A stretch of 64,000 nucleotides of DNA, from positions 372,001-436,000 of the forward strand of contig JAACJO010000013.1 of assembly GCA_013368445.1 (NCBI GenBank), given 5' to 3'. Source of the stretch: Leucocoprinus leucothites (Eukaryota > Basidiomycota > Agaricomycetes > Agaricales > Agaricaceae). The translations under genes and the position numbers were made by a program. A model generated the notes under the pieces. It was not told the origin of the DNA, ran no database searches, and was given only the letters and a program-made list of their open reading frames with translations. The first letter of the stretch is position 1. Each line of letters starts with the position of its first letter. Below, in pieces: positions 47,870 to 59,232 of this stretch.

Positions 47870-50800
47870 ATGTCTCTCCCACCAACGTTCTGCCGCTACA
47901 TCATCGTTGGCGAGTGTCCCTGGGGGGACAGGTGTAAATATAGACACGACATCGTGGGCTGCTCTTGTGGTCTGGCAATTCCGCTAGAACACTTGAGGGG
48001 TCATACGAGGGGAAGGAGGCACCGCCAGCTTCTGGCAGAGCTTCATGCTCTGAGAGAGACCGGCGGGTTAGGGGATGGTGCAGTACCCGTGAGTCTTTTT
48101 CTCATTCTTTTTCGCGTTTCCGAGCCGTTGATTGGCCAAAACGTCCATACTTTTATATCGGAAATTATACTGGACGTAAACTTGAACCTCGTATCCCTCC
48201 TGTAGCCACCACCGAATGCTCGAGGTCTCGGCGACTCTCAACAAGAAACCAAACGATGTCCTACGTGCAGAAAATTCATTCTGGCCACACAGTATGACCT
48301 GCACATGGACCATCACGCGCAACAGCAACGCATGCGTGAGATTCAGGAAACAGTACTCGAAAACGAGCAGGACAAATATGGGATTGAGGTCAACTGGAAG
48401 AATGGCATCGACTTTGCGATCGTACAACCCGACACGATCGTCGAGGTCGAGGTTGGGGTTACTAACACCAACGTAAATGCTGTTGCGTTACAATCTTGCC
48501 GTATTGGTGGTCGAGAACAGTCTGAGCAGGACAGGTTGTGAGTTTTCTTTCAGCTTGATCACAATATCATGGTTGATTGATTGGCGTCTAAAATACAGCT
48601 TTACTGCGCGCTTAAAAGGTCGTTCCAAACTCATTCAGCCCAACAATTCCCGGACCATCAGAATTCGGTTCGCCGCGTCTGATGTAGGGAGATACGAAAA
48701 CACACTCGAGCTTATCTTCGTGGCACTCATTCCACGAGACGCTTTCCTTATCACCCGCAAGGTCTTCGCTACCATTGGCGACCCCGAGCTCCATGATCGC
48801 CTTCGTCCGGAGGAGCCATACACTCGTCGCAGAGGTCCTACTATCAATCTTACTGGAAAGATTTTGCCCAGCACGAGGCCGCCTCAATGGACAAAGCCTT
48901 ACTACGTCGAGAAATTGCCCGGCTACGATGTTCCGCCCTATGTTATTGAGGCAGCATTTGGGAAGAATGCGGGTAATGCAGTGCAGAATGTACGGAGGCT
49001 CATGCCTCAAGCGTTTAATGTCCAGACGTATGGCGCTTGGTTTCAGTATCTGCTGTATGTGGAAGAAGAGCAGACTCGGTAAGGGCAGAATTTCTAACTC
49101 TCGTGCTTGCATACGTATGCTAACAAAAATAAAATGTAGGCAAGACCTTCAAGCCTATGCTATGACCGATGTAGAAATTCATGCCGATTACCCTCGTTAT
49201 AAGTAAATCCAGCTCTCCATCCTCCAAGATGCCCGCTAAAATTCATTTATAGCTTGGAGGTCAAAGGTTTAGCTGAAGGTCGACCATCTGTCCTCGTCGG
49301 TGACTACATTCTCGTCAGCAGAACAGGGGAAGGCGACGATGGAAGAGAGCGGACCTGGTACGAAGGTCGCGTGCATCGCGTCCTCCTCGACCGTGTCAGT
49401 CTCCGCTTCCGCGACGGCTTCAATGTTTACCGAGGTACCAAATTCGATGTGCAATTTGTATTCAATCGAATTTCGTATCGTCGGATGTACCATATTTTGA
49501 GGAATAGCTTCGATCCAAAGAGGCTACTCTTCCCTGGTCCTGAGCACCTTCAAGGCGCTCGTTCACCTACGACCGCTCAGAAGGAGAATTTGGTGTTGTG
49601 TAATAGGCAGCTTGAGGGAGATGATGAGCAACTAGGAGCTATTGCTGCAATTCTTCACATGCCTCCTGGAAGTGTCCCATTCATTGTCTTTGGCCCGTAA
49701 GTATCCTCCTTGGTGGTCGGTTTTGCTTCAAATTGACACCCATAAATCGTCAAGGCCCGGTACCGGCAAAACTGTTACGCTGGTTGAAGCGATGGAGCAG
49801 ATCCTGAAAGCAAACCCTAACAGCAAGATTCTTGCCTGCGCACCCAATAATTCCGCAGCCGATCTCATCACGCAGAAACTCGCGCATCTCGGCCCCTCCG
49901 ACCTCTTCCGCCTCAACGCCATCACTCGTAATGTCGAGGAGTTCCCGAAATCACTCAAACGCTTCGCGCTCATCAACGACAACACCGTCTTCGCTGTTCC
50001 GCCTCCCGAAGACCTTGCCAGGTATCGTGTGGTGGTGTCCACATGTCATTCTGGCGGCATTCCAGCGAGTTTGGGCCTTAAGCGTGGTCATTTCAGTCAT
50101 ATATTCATTGATGAGGCTGGCCAAGGCAAGGAGCCAGAGGTCATGGCCCCGATCAAGAGCATTGCTGGGAAAGATACGAATGTTATTTTGGCGGGTGATA
50201 ATCAACAGCTGGGCCCAATTATTCAGTCGAGTACGTCAAGGATGTTGGGGTTGAGTAAGAGCTACCTCGCAAGACTGATGGCTACGGATATCTATAACAT
50301 CGAGAGCGACAGGAGGGGACCTGGAGGGCCTGGTATAACGTTCGTATTTTTCTTCTCAGTACGCGAAGAATGACATTGACATTCGTGGATGTAGTATTGT
50401 CAAACTGGTGAAGAACTTCCGTTCGCACCCAGACATCCTCCAGTTCCCCAATGAGCGTTTCTATAAGTCGGAGCTCCAACCATATGGAAATTCCGCAATG
50501 GTTCGAAGTCTCGAGAACTATGATGAGTTGCCGAAGAAAGGCTTCCCCATCATTTTCCATGGCGTTGTGGGCAAGGATGAAAGAGAGAAGAAATCACCAT
50601 CGTTCTTCAACCCCGATGAAGCTATCTTGGTGAGGAATTATTGTGCTTCTCTAGTTGATAACAGAAAGAGTGGCATTCGTAAGTGTTTCTTCTTTTCAAC
50701 GTTTTGGGGGTGCTGATCCGATTGGCGTTGTGCCTCCTTAGGGGCCGAACATATTGGTGTCATCACACCCTATTATGCGCAGAAATGCAAGATCAAGAGT

Positions 50801-51444
50801 TTGCTCGATCGTAATCCCAAGCTTGAAGGAGTCACTGTTGGCAGTGTCGAGATGTTCCAGGGCCAGGTGGGTGTCGCGCATTAGATTTTTCCGTTAATAT
50901 TTTGTCTGAATTGACGCTTATAGGAACGGCGTGTCATTATTATATCCACGGTTAGGAGTAATGAACACTACGTGACCTCCGATATGCGTAGGTCTCTTGG
51001 CTTCGTTGCTGACGCACGACGCTTCAACGGTACGTGACCCCCGTGCGCTCTACTCTGTCTACTTACACGTATGTGCATTCCGCAGTTGCGATCACTCGTG
51101 CACAAGCCATGCTCATTGTCGTCGGAAATCCTCTTCTCCTCTCCCTCGACCCACTGTGGCGCGGTTTCATGAACTACATTCATCTCCGTGGCGGATGGAG
51201 GGGCAAGAAGATTGACTGGGACCCGAATATCCCTATTGATGCGAATCTTGCCTCGTATGATGCTGACAGGAGGCTACGAGTGCAGAGGGACAATGAGGAG
51301 ATGGTGACAAGGTTGCAGGCGATGATAGCGAAGAAATACGAGGATGAGGACTTGGACGTTGATACGCTGGATGTGGGAGATGATGGAGAGGAAGATGGTG
51401 TTGCGGGCGCTGTTGAGCGGCCAATTATTAGGGAGTATGAGTGA
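47870..51444 (+). CDS. MOV10/SDE3-type RNA helicase with N-terminal zinc fingers
   Basis: A many-exon gene of about 1000 residues runs from ATG 47870 to a stop at 51444. A CCCH finger lies at residues 8-26 (C-X7-C-X5-C-X3-H). A C/H-rich segment ([15 protein letters not shown]) and a C2H2-like one (CPTCRKFI ... HMDHH) follow. The SF1 core has Walker A GPPGTGKT, DEAG box ([10 protein letters not shown]), motif [13 protein letters not shown], motif IV region NFRSHPDIL, motif [11 protein letters not shown] and motif VI VAITRAQ. Family: UPF1-like helicases nearest MOV10, Armitage and SDE3, which unwind RNA 5' to 3' and act in RNA silencing and transposon control. The C-terminus is acidic ([11 protein letters not shown]). 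One Walker A junction falls between the two glycine-proline codons near 49700-49755. Confidence 0.9.
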
Positions 51445-51973
51445 TGATCGACTTGAGATTTGTGCTTTGATCTATCATATGATTTTCGTGAACATTCTAC
51501 GGTGCTTGCTGTTTTTGTCGGTATCAGACAGTAAATCCCCATGTCCACTTCTTACCATGTCGTTTTTCAAGTGTCCTCAGATTTTACAATTTTGCTGAGA
51601 AATACCACCTAGGAGTAGTAGTTTAGCTACCACAGATGTCGGATTATTCCATGGAACCAAATAATAAAACTTTGAGTAAAGGTATTCAGACAACTAGGCC
51701 ACAGATATATATTAACCGAACCCCGCGCATAACAACACGCCCAACACCCCAGTCATTTACTGCTGGCTCAGGGCCTAGTAACTTCTGGGGAGGCACTGAC
51801 TTGCTGCCGAAAATCTTAACGTTATTTGCAACCATCTCTTAAACACGCCGTTCACAATCGGACTCAACCTAATAACCAATGGTTGAATTTACTATGAGCT
51901 GTAATAGTAAAACGGTTCCTGCGAGTTGAAAGAACTATCATAGTAGTAGCCGCTGATACTATGATATATATTC
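51445..51973. other. Intergenic, no gene seen
   Basis: Flank between the convergent helicase and GPI-protein genes. The open frame at 51636-51842 has no support. Confidence 0.4.
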
Positions 51974-52620
51974 TTAAGAAAGCAAGAAAACAAGACTCCC
52001 GATCAGCCCAGCACTTAAGACATGCACGTTGTTACCCAACGCCCTTCCACTACCACTGTGCAGTGTGAAGGTGACATTCTGAACTGGTTGGTCAAGATCA
52101 GCGCAGTTTCCTGCGTAAGCTAATAATCATCCGACCAAGTCAGCCTCTTGGTAGCATACCATTTCACGGAAAATACTCACAGTTATAGGCGGTTTGAGCC
52201 GATGACACAAATGATTGCTGTCCGACGGCATCGATCGCACATTGCAGGCACGAAGACAGAGAGTTGCTGAATTTGTCGCTGCAAATGCAAGAAATTGATG
52301 CACAGTCCTAGAGAAGATACTGTGAGGTTTGAAGGATAATGCATAGCAAAATCAAGTGACGTACGGGGCTGGTAGCAGTGTTAGTGGCGCTAGTACACTT
52401 GTCTTTGCATTGGTCAGGAATCTGGCTTGGGTCCGGAAGTCCGTTGCTCGATTGGCGAGCAAGCAGAGTGCGGGGTTCCCACTCGGCGCTGTCTGTTGTT
52501 GAGATTAGCTTCGACAGAATATGAGAATGACTTTTGAACAATAAACGTACCTTGCGTTCCAGCCTGAGACGCAGCCACCGTGGCAATGAAGGAAAGGAGG
52601 AGAGTGCTATAAGCAACCAT
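51974..52620 (-). CDS. Secreted 8-cysteine GPI-anchored protein (copy A)
   Basis: Four exons, 52620-52551, 52492-52365, 52307-52181 and 52119-51974, join in frame to 156 residues. The start MVAYSTLLLSFIATVAAS is a clear signal peptide. The mature part has eight cysteines (DQCKDKC, then DCASISCIC, SCLQC and GNC) in a CFEM-like arrangement. One N-glycosylation site (NVT) and a C-terminal hydrophobic tail (LSAGLIGSLVFLLS) suited to GPI attachment follow. It probably sits on the plasma membrane or wall; CFEM proteins in other fungi bind haem or act in surface interactions, but no such residue set is proven here. It is paralogous to the gene at 54369-55115. Confidence 0.82.
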
Positions 52621-53954
52621 TCTGGGAGTCTGAATGGACAAAGAAATTAAGTGATTAAATCGATAAAAGTCCCTTCAAGGGTGCCTGAGTCTTCCTGTTG
52701 AAGCACAGCTGGCTTTATACCAACAGAAAACCCATTGGAAGGACCTTCTCTGTTCATCCCAGGCCACGCCATGCAGCCTCTGATAACCGTCGAACTATTT
52801 TGAGCCTGGGACAAGATCAAAAATCGCTAGGACTTGTGGACGTTTAACAGATGGAAATGTCAATATCGCGAATCTGTCTGACATATTAGATCTTGGCATT
52901 CATATTTTAGCTGGAGTTACTTGTGCTATGTCCCTGGGTGAGGTTTGGGGAACTTTCTGGCACTGTGAGCTCACCTGTGGCCCATAAACCCAGTCGCTTT
53001 GTATGAGTTTCATGAATTGATAAGCTACAGGAGAGGTTATTTGGTGAATCTGCTGAAGAGAGGCCTGAGATCACTTTGACCAGTAAAAGAGATTCTTATC
53101 TGCTTTTCGCTCTCAGCGATATTTGAGTTTCATCTCTTTGCCAACACAAGGAGATGGATTGATGAAAATATTTACCAGCGTGTCTGATTCCGTGTAAACA
53201 TAGACGGCGCCCGTCTGACACACACGGTCGTCAACTGATCAAATGATCAGTGGATTATCTACTTCTCATTGGTTGCGCTCACTTGCCGATCCGCCTCCAC
53301 AGTGATTGACAACTTCACCGGAACACTGAGCAAGAAACAAATTTGAGGCTACATGAGATAGGTATAGCCTCAACATCTATCTGCACTGTGTACATATTTT
53401 TAACCCAGGCAACAATCAAGAAGAATCACACACAAATCATGCTATGACATGCGCTAGGAGGATGTTCACGCCCTGGCAGCGTGCCGGGACGAAATAACTC
53501 GAAGAGTTGCTAGGGAAAGAGGGCAATGTCATCCATGTTTTGAATAGGTACTCCGAGTGCATAGTTTCATGTTCTACGCTGTTTGTCAGTCACAGGACAG
53601 CTTGGACCTGGTGCTGCTGGTGGTGCCATCAGAGGAAAATCAACAGACCGAATTTGCAACTCGTAGCCGTCTCTGAATCTGCTCCTAGCAACACAGAAAC
53701 GCAGTCTGAATGTCGTGTTGTTATTTTAGGGCATTGTAGCGAGTAGCAAAGATATGTGAAGGGGCCTTCAGAGAAGATCTTAGGACCGGCAGGGCGGTTG
53801 CTGATCCCCTGATAGCAAACACGGACAGCTTCTGTACAAGATGGTTTTTTTTGAGCGACAGGGAAATAGTCACAGCTGGCCGCATGATACACTGGCAGAA
53901 TTTGCCAGGTTTTGCCAGGTTTCGAAACTGATGATGCATGATGATTGACGAAAC
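52621..53954. other. Intergenic, duplicated upstream region
   Basis: No gene is seen. The right part (about 53400-53720) resembles 55940-56220 upstream of the intact RNA-repair gene, as expected for duplicated divergent promoters. Confidence 0.5.
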
Positions 53955-54341
53955 TTGAAGCTTAGGCAAATTCGGGAAAGAAAACACTCCTCTCAACCGG
54001 CTCCGAAAACATTCGACACAGCCACTCTTGCGACGCAAATTTACTTTCTCCCCAAGTACTTCCACATCACTCTTACAACTCACGGCGACCATGAAATGGA
54101 TAGGGGCATTAGGTATCTCCTATCCGGTCTACTCTCGATTGAAACCCCTAACTACCTCGATCATTCTTCCTTCACATCTCTGGGGAGACAATGTCACCTA
54201 AGGCTTACATTGGCTACTTGTAACCATATTTCAATCGCGCCATTTCACATTCAGAGTCAACCCAATAGTCCACGATCGAGCCTCCTATGTGTTGTGATAG
54301 TAAAGGGGCTCCTCCAATCGTTGGAAGAACCTTTGTATTAG
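53955..54341 (+). pseudogene. Fragment of the RNA-repair-like fusion gene
   Basis: Translation from about 54045 reads PKYFHITLTTHGDHEMD and then SIETPNYLDHSSFTS, which matches residues 110-152 of the intact protein at 56638-59232 (PKHFHITLTTHEDHDMD). Bases about 53990-54044 match the promoter of that gene near 56440-56490. So about 460 bp, including the start codon and first 2H motif, are missing, and nothing after residue 152 is present. It is a relic with no coding capacity for the enzyme. Confidence 0.8.
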
Positions 54342-54368
54342 CAACTACTGATATCACATTATACAGTA

Positions 54369-55115
54369 TTAAGACAGTAAGAAACCAAGACTGATCAGAC
54401 TCCCAGTCACCACGGCACCCAAGGCATGCGCATTGTTACTCAACGCTCCTCCCGTACCACCACCCGACGCTCCTCCCGTATTACCCTGTCCACCACTACC
54501 CGACGCGCCTCCGGTACCACCTTGCGCACCGGATCCCGATGCTCCTCCACCACTGCTACCGTGCAATGAAAAGGTGACATTCTGAACCGGTAGGTCAAAA
54601 TCATCGCAATTCGATGCGTAAGCTAATAAATCATGCGACCGAGTTAGCCGTCTGGTAGCGCATACTTTCGTAGGAATTACTCACTGTTATAGGAAGTTTG
54701 AGCTGTTGTGACAAATGATTGCTGTCCCATCGCATCGATCACACATTGCAAGCACGAAGATAGAGAATTGCTAAATTTGTCGCTGCAAACGCAAGCAAGC
54801 GACGTGCAGTCCTATAGAAGATGCTGTGAGGCTTCGACTCGGTTAATGTATTGTAAGATCAAGTGGCGTACTGTGCTGGAAGTGTCGCTAACAGCAGCAC
54901 ACGTGGATTTACACTGGTCAGGAATCTGGCTTGTATTCGGAAGTCCGTTGCTCGATTGACGAGCAGCCAAAGCGCGAGCTTTCCACTCAATACCGCCTGT
55001 TGTTGGGGTCAGCTTTGACATAAAAGAAGAATGAAATCAGCGCACCTTGCGTCGCAGCCTGAGACGCGGCCACCGTGGTAATAAAGGTGAGGAGGAGGGT
55101 GCTATGAGCAACCAT
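54369..55115 (-). CDS. Secreted 8-cysteine GPI-anchored protein (copy B)
   Basis: This gene is a paralog of the one at 51974-52620 with the same exon layout. It starts MVAHSTLLLTF, a signal peptide, and shares LAARQSSNGLP, SQIPDQCKSTC, CVCSDKFSNSLSSC and NVTFSLHG. It differs by an inserted glycine/serine-rich repeat before the C-terminal tail (units like GGASGSG, about 35 residues, near 54440-54560). A hydrophobic tail ending GSLISLGFLLS suggests GPI anchoring. The repeat could be a wall-spanning spacer. It is divergent from the RNA-repair gene, as copy A is from the relic. Confidence 0.8.
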
Positions 55116-56637
55116 TATGAGCGGATGGGTAGACGAAAGAATCGAGTGACTAAAAATCGAGAAAATTTCCCTTCAAGGGTGCCTAAGACTCTCGGTTGAA
55201 GCACCACCGGCTTTATAGCAACAGGGAACTCGTGGACCAATGTTATTGAAGGACTTTCTCGGTTTACTTCAAGCCACTGGCATGTAACCTCTGATAATCG
55301 TCTAACTAATTTGAGCTTCAATGAGACAATAAAGAGGATAAAAATGTTAGGACTTGTCATAGACGTCCAACAGATGGCACGAGACGCTATCTGACATATT
55401 TGATCTCGGCATGTTAATTTTAGCCAGAGTCACTGTCCTAGATGGCGATGTTGTAGGTCCTTGGATGAAGTATCAATTGAGCTCCGGGGCCTTTCGACAT
55501 CGTGAGCGCGTCTATTGGATAGAAACTGAACCATTCTGTACGAGTTCTGTGATCCAATGAGGGCCTCCGCATGAAGAGTAATATAGTGGTGGTACCGTGA
55601 AGGAGATTTTTATCAGCTTTCGATCTCGGCAACGTTTGGGTTTCGTCCGGTTACCTCGCTATTACCTATGTTTAGTGGCAAGGAAAAGAATTGTAAGAGA
55701 TATTTACCAGTGCGTCTGCCTCCATGTGGACTTTGAACTTGACATCTTCTGGCACATGGCTGTCAACTAATGAAGGGATCAGTGAGCCGTCTGTATCTTA
55801 TTGGTCGCGCTCACTGGCAGACCCGCTTCCATGATTGACAGCTCTCTCAGAGCACTGGGCATGGAGCAGTCTTGAGAATAAATAATGCAGAGAAGGACGC
55901 TAGTATCTATTCGTACTGCCCGCAAAAATGCTTGGTTTGAGGAATGATGAGGAAGAATCATACGAATTATGTTATGATGGGCGCCAGGTGCGCTAGGAAA
56001 CACGTTTAAGCCCAGAAACACGTTGAAATCAATCAGTTTGAAGGAGAGTGAGTATGGGAAGAGGTCATGTTTGGGGATCATCAACGAATCGAATAGGCGT
56101 TTCGTATAATTGAGGATCTACGTCGTCGTTGTAGTCATAGGTTCAGCTACAGCGCCAGACGGTGCGTAAGACGATTTGGCAACCCGTAACCGTCTCGGAA
56201 GTCGTGACCGACAAAGCAGAAAGACTGTCATCATGATACTACAATTGTTGCAGTGACTCGGAGTGACAAAGTTATGAGAACGGCGTTCAGGCCAGCACTT
56301 GGGACGGTCGCAACGGTGGCTGTTTTATCGACCTCGATGCATCCAAGATGGTAGGATTTGCTTCAGAAGGAGCTCATTGCGAGCAACAGGCCAGGTTTCA
56401 ACATATGCCAGTGATGATGGCGATGATGTGTTGATAGAACAGACCGGAAGCGGGTCCGAAAGCATTTTGACACAGCCACCGTCGCGACGCGACTTGCCTC
56501 AACACCTCAAGCTCAAGTCTCCCAATGAGTCATGTCCCCACCACATAGGCTGTACAAACGATGCGTACAAGTATTTGCGTTTTAGGGGCCTTTTCCATAA
56601 TATTGAAACATCATCTATCCCTCTCAATTGTTAAGAA
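55116..56637. other. Divergent intergenic region, no gene seen
   Basis: The 1.5 kb between the GPI-protein gene and the RNA-repair gene contains no supported frame. Parts are duplicated at 52700-54040. Confidence 0.45.
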
Positions 56638-59232
56638 ATGGCGTACTCCCTCCAGCATATTCGTGGCTTCTGGGCATTGACTGGACCTGATGTAGACAGC
56701 ATAGCACACACTACGGCCCATGCGTACTCGAATCTTGCCAACAAAGTGCTCGTCGCTCAAATACCCTATCACATTACTCTCATAACCAAGGATGAGCTGC
56801 GCAAACTTCCTTCTGCTACCCTAGATCGGCTCCAGCACACCTTCGATCAATTCGACATTGGCCATATCTTCAATGCCGGGGTCGGTGGTGGAAAGGGCGG
56901 TGTATTCTTTGCCGTGATCATCTGGGCAAACGGCCAACAACTTCGCAAACGACTTGGGCTTTCTCCCAAGCATTTCCACATAACCCTCACAACTCACGAA
57001 GACCATGATATGGACAAGAGCATCAGGTCTCTCTTGTTTGGTCAGCCCTCGATTGAAACACCCGAATTCTTCGACCATTCCTCTTTCACATCTTTCATCT
57101 TCTCGCAACACTCAGAAGCCAGAGAGACCGCGCTCAAACTTATGACGACATACTCCGACTCGCTGAAGGGATTCCTCCGGTTTGCCGATGCGTCATTGGC
57201 ACTGGGACAATTTAAGGATGCTATGCTCGGCTTTGCTCAGGCGTTCGAGCGAGCGAACGGGAACGATAGACTTCAGGATTATTGTATCAAGAAAATGGTC
57301 GAGTGTTCCCGAGAAACCGAGTGGGGTGCTGTGTTGCAAGAACACGAAAGAGACGGCCTCTCTTCAGATCTGCTACTCGCCCCCTGGTCCAGCTCACTCC
57401 GAGAAAGAGTGAGCGCGATCGAACTCATACCCTCACTTCGCCTTGAGCCCCGCGATTCTTTATTTATTCCTGCTTCTCCCAGTAAATACCACAAGTTACC
57501 TCGATTCTTCCGTTGGATTATTCCATACCAACTGGCTGTGATGTCCACTCCACGTAACGAAGAAGATATTGACGCCCTCTCCTCCCCTCCACTCGGTATT
57601 CGCCACGTCTTGACCCTCACTGAAGAAACACCACTACCCTCGTCTTGGTTCAGGAACAAGTCCATAACCAACACCTTCTTGCCGGTTCCCAACTACAATC
57701 CGCCGTCAATCGAACAAATGGATGTCATCATCCAGCTGCTTGACGACGAAAAGAACATTCCGACGCTCGTTCACTGCGGCGGAGGGAAAGGTAGAGCTGG
57801 TACAGTCATTGCTTGTTATCTTGCTGCCTATGGGTTCAAGAAACCCAATCCGTGTCTAACCCAACCGGAGATGTCGGCGTCAGACGCAATAACGGCCCTA
57901 CGGACTCTCCGCCCTGGAAGTCTAGAAACAGCTCAACAAGAAGCGTTTGTCTCGAAATGGTGTAGTACGATTTGGAAGCGACAGTCAATTTATCCCGATC
58001 GACCCTCTGAACCTCCGCCGTGTCCTATGGAAGTGGAGGGGACAATCAGTCGAGCACAATCAAATCTCTTCATCCTCGTCGGTCTCCCTGGCTCAGGGAA
58101 GTCGTGGTTTTCTAAGGCACTTGTTGCACGAGCTCCACGACAATGGACCCGGGTTTCTCAAGACGATACTGGCAGTCGCTCGCAGTGCGAATCAGCCATT
58201 TCGCGAGGAACTGGCTACGACTTTACGATACTCGACCGGTGCAATATGGCAGATACGGAGAGGAAGGAGTGGTTGAAATTAGCTTCCAATTGGACAGCTT
58301 CACCTGTTTGTATTTGGTTTGACTATGATGCAGAGCTTTGTACATCTCGAGCTCAGATGCGCGTAGGTCATCCGACTTTGACACCGGGTCGGCGTGTGCG
58401 TAACGCGGTTACGCAAATGGTGGAGCAGTTCGTTCAACCACGGTTATCCGAAGGATTTTCCGCCATTGTGCGCATCAGGTCTTTCCAGGCTGCCATGGAA
58501 CTCATTCATTTCTTAATTCCCCCTTCCGGCAATGTGATCAAGTTTCCCCGTACAACCCATTTGATCGATCTTGGAGGAGCCACTGCTGATGATATTGTGT
58601 CTGGTGAACATACTCTCACGCGTGGGGTCCCTGGTCGTGTCACTGTTACCGAGAAGATCGACGGCGCCAATATGGGGTTCTCGTTATCATCCGACCGCTC
58701 CAAAATTCTCGTACAGAATCGCTCTCATTGGGTCAATTCCGGATCCCATGAACAGTTCAAAAAGTTGGGGCACTGGGTCGAAGAGCATCGTTCGCAGCTC
58801 TTCGACATCTTAGACCGTGATCCATACTACGCCGAGCGCTATATCCTATACGGCGAATGGATGTACGCCACCCATTCGATCGCCTATACCAACCTCCCCG
58901 ATCTTTTTATCGCGTTCGATCTCTATGACCGTAGTACTGGTCAGTTCTTGGACAGACCTACCTTGAAAGCACTTCTTCGAGGTAGTTCGATTGCCCTGGT
59001 TCCTCTCATATGCGAATTTCGGGATGAGCTACCGTCGAGGGATAAGCTGATGGAGCTCATCGAGTCGACTTCTCGGTTTTATGATGGGAGAGTGGAAGGA
59101 GTGGTTGTTAAGGTGGAGAATCGCGGATGGGTTCAGGAAAGGGGAAAGGTTGTGAGAGGAGATTTTATTGCTGGAAATGAACATTGGTCGAAGGGAACTC
59201 TAAGGCTTAATCGCGTCCAGCAGAGGGATTAA
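56638..59232 (+). CDS. RNA-repair-like fusion: 2H phosphoesterase, dual-specificity phosphatase, P-loop kinase, RNA ligase
   Basis: One intronless frame of 864 codons, unlike its intron-rich neighbours. Residues 40-150 have two HITL motifs (H45 and H114), the paired H-x-T of 2H phosphoesterases. About 160-245 is helical and TPR-like. Residues 345-400 hold a phosphatase signature HCGGGKGRAGT (C380, R386). Residues 478-490 are Walker A VGLPGSGKS of a polynucleotide-kinase-like domain. About 640-864 is a nucleotidyltransferase: motif I EKIDGAN (candidate lysine K673), ILYGEW near 740, FIAFDLYD near 757-764, EGVVVK at 820-825 and K852 as motif V candidate. A plausible role is repair of broken RNA: opening a cyclic phosphate, trimming phosphates, phosphorylating the 5' end and sealing. 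The domain order is the reverse of fungal Trl1 (ligase, kinase, phosphodiesterase). Substrate is unknown. Confidence 0.88.
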   Translation: MAYSLQHIRGFWALTGPDVDSIAHTTAHAYSNLANKVLVAQIPYHITLITKDELRKLPSATLDRLQHTFDQFDIGHIFNAGVGGGKGGVFFAVIIWANGQQLRKRLGLSPKHFHITLTTHEDHDMDKSIRSLLFGQPSIETPEFFDHSSFTSFIFSQHSEARETALKLMTTYSDSLKGFLRFADASLALGQFKDAMLGFAQAFERANGNDRLQDYCIKKMVECSRETEWGAVLQEHERDGLSSDLLLAPWSSSLRERVSAIELIPSLRLEPRDSLFIPASPSKYHKLPRFFRWIIPYQLAVMSTPRNEEDIDALSSPPLGIRHVLTLTEETPLPSSWFRNKSITNTFLPVPNYNPPSIEQMDVIIQLLDDEKNIPTLVHCGGGKGRAGTVIACYLAAYGFKKPNPCLTQPEMSASDAITALRTLRPGSLETAQQEAFVSKWCSTIWKRQSIYPDRPSEPPPCPMEVEGTISRAQSNLFILVGLPGSGKSWFSKALVARAPRQWTRVSQDDTGSRSQCESAISRGTGYDFTILDRCNMADTERKEWLKLASNWTASPVCIWFDYDAELCTSRAQMRVGHPTLTPGRRVRNAVTQMVEQFVQPRLSEGFSAIVRIRSFQAAMELIHFLIPPSGNVIKFPRTTHLIDLGGATADDIVSGEHTLTRGVPGRVTVTEKIDGANMGFSLSSDRSKILVQNRSHWVNSGSHEQFKKLGHWVEEHRSQLFDILDRDPYYAERYILYGEWMYATHSIAYTNLPDLFIAFDLYDRSTGQFLDRPTLKALLRGSSIALVPLICEFRDELPSRDKLMELIESTSRFYDGRVEGVVVKVENRGWVQERGKVVRGDFIAGNEHWSKGTLRLNRVQQRD

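Noticed and set aside
53990..54341. Fragment as a working small 2H protein
   Set aside because: It has only one of the two H-x-T motifs, no start codon in the homologous position and no continuation, so it is a relic.
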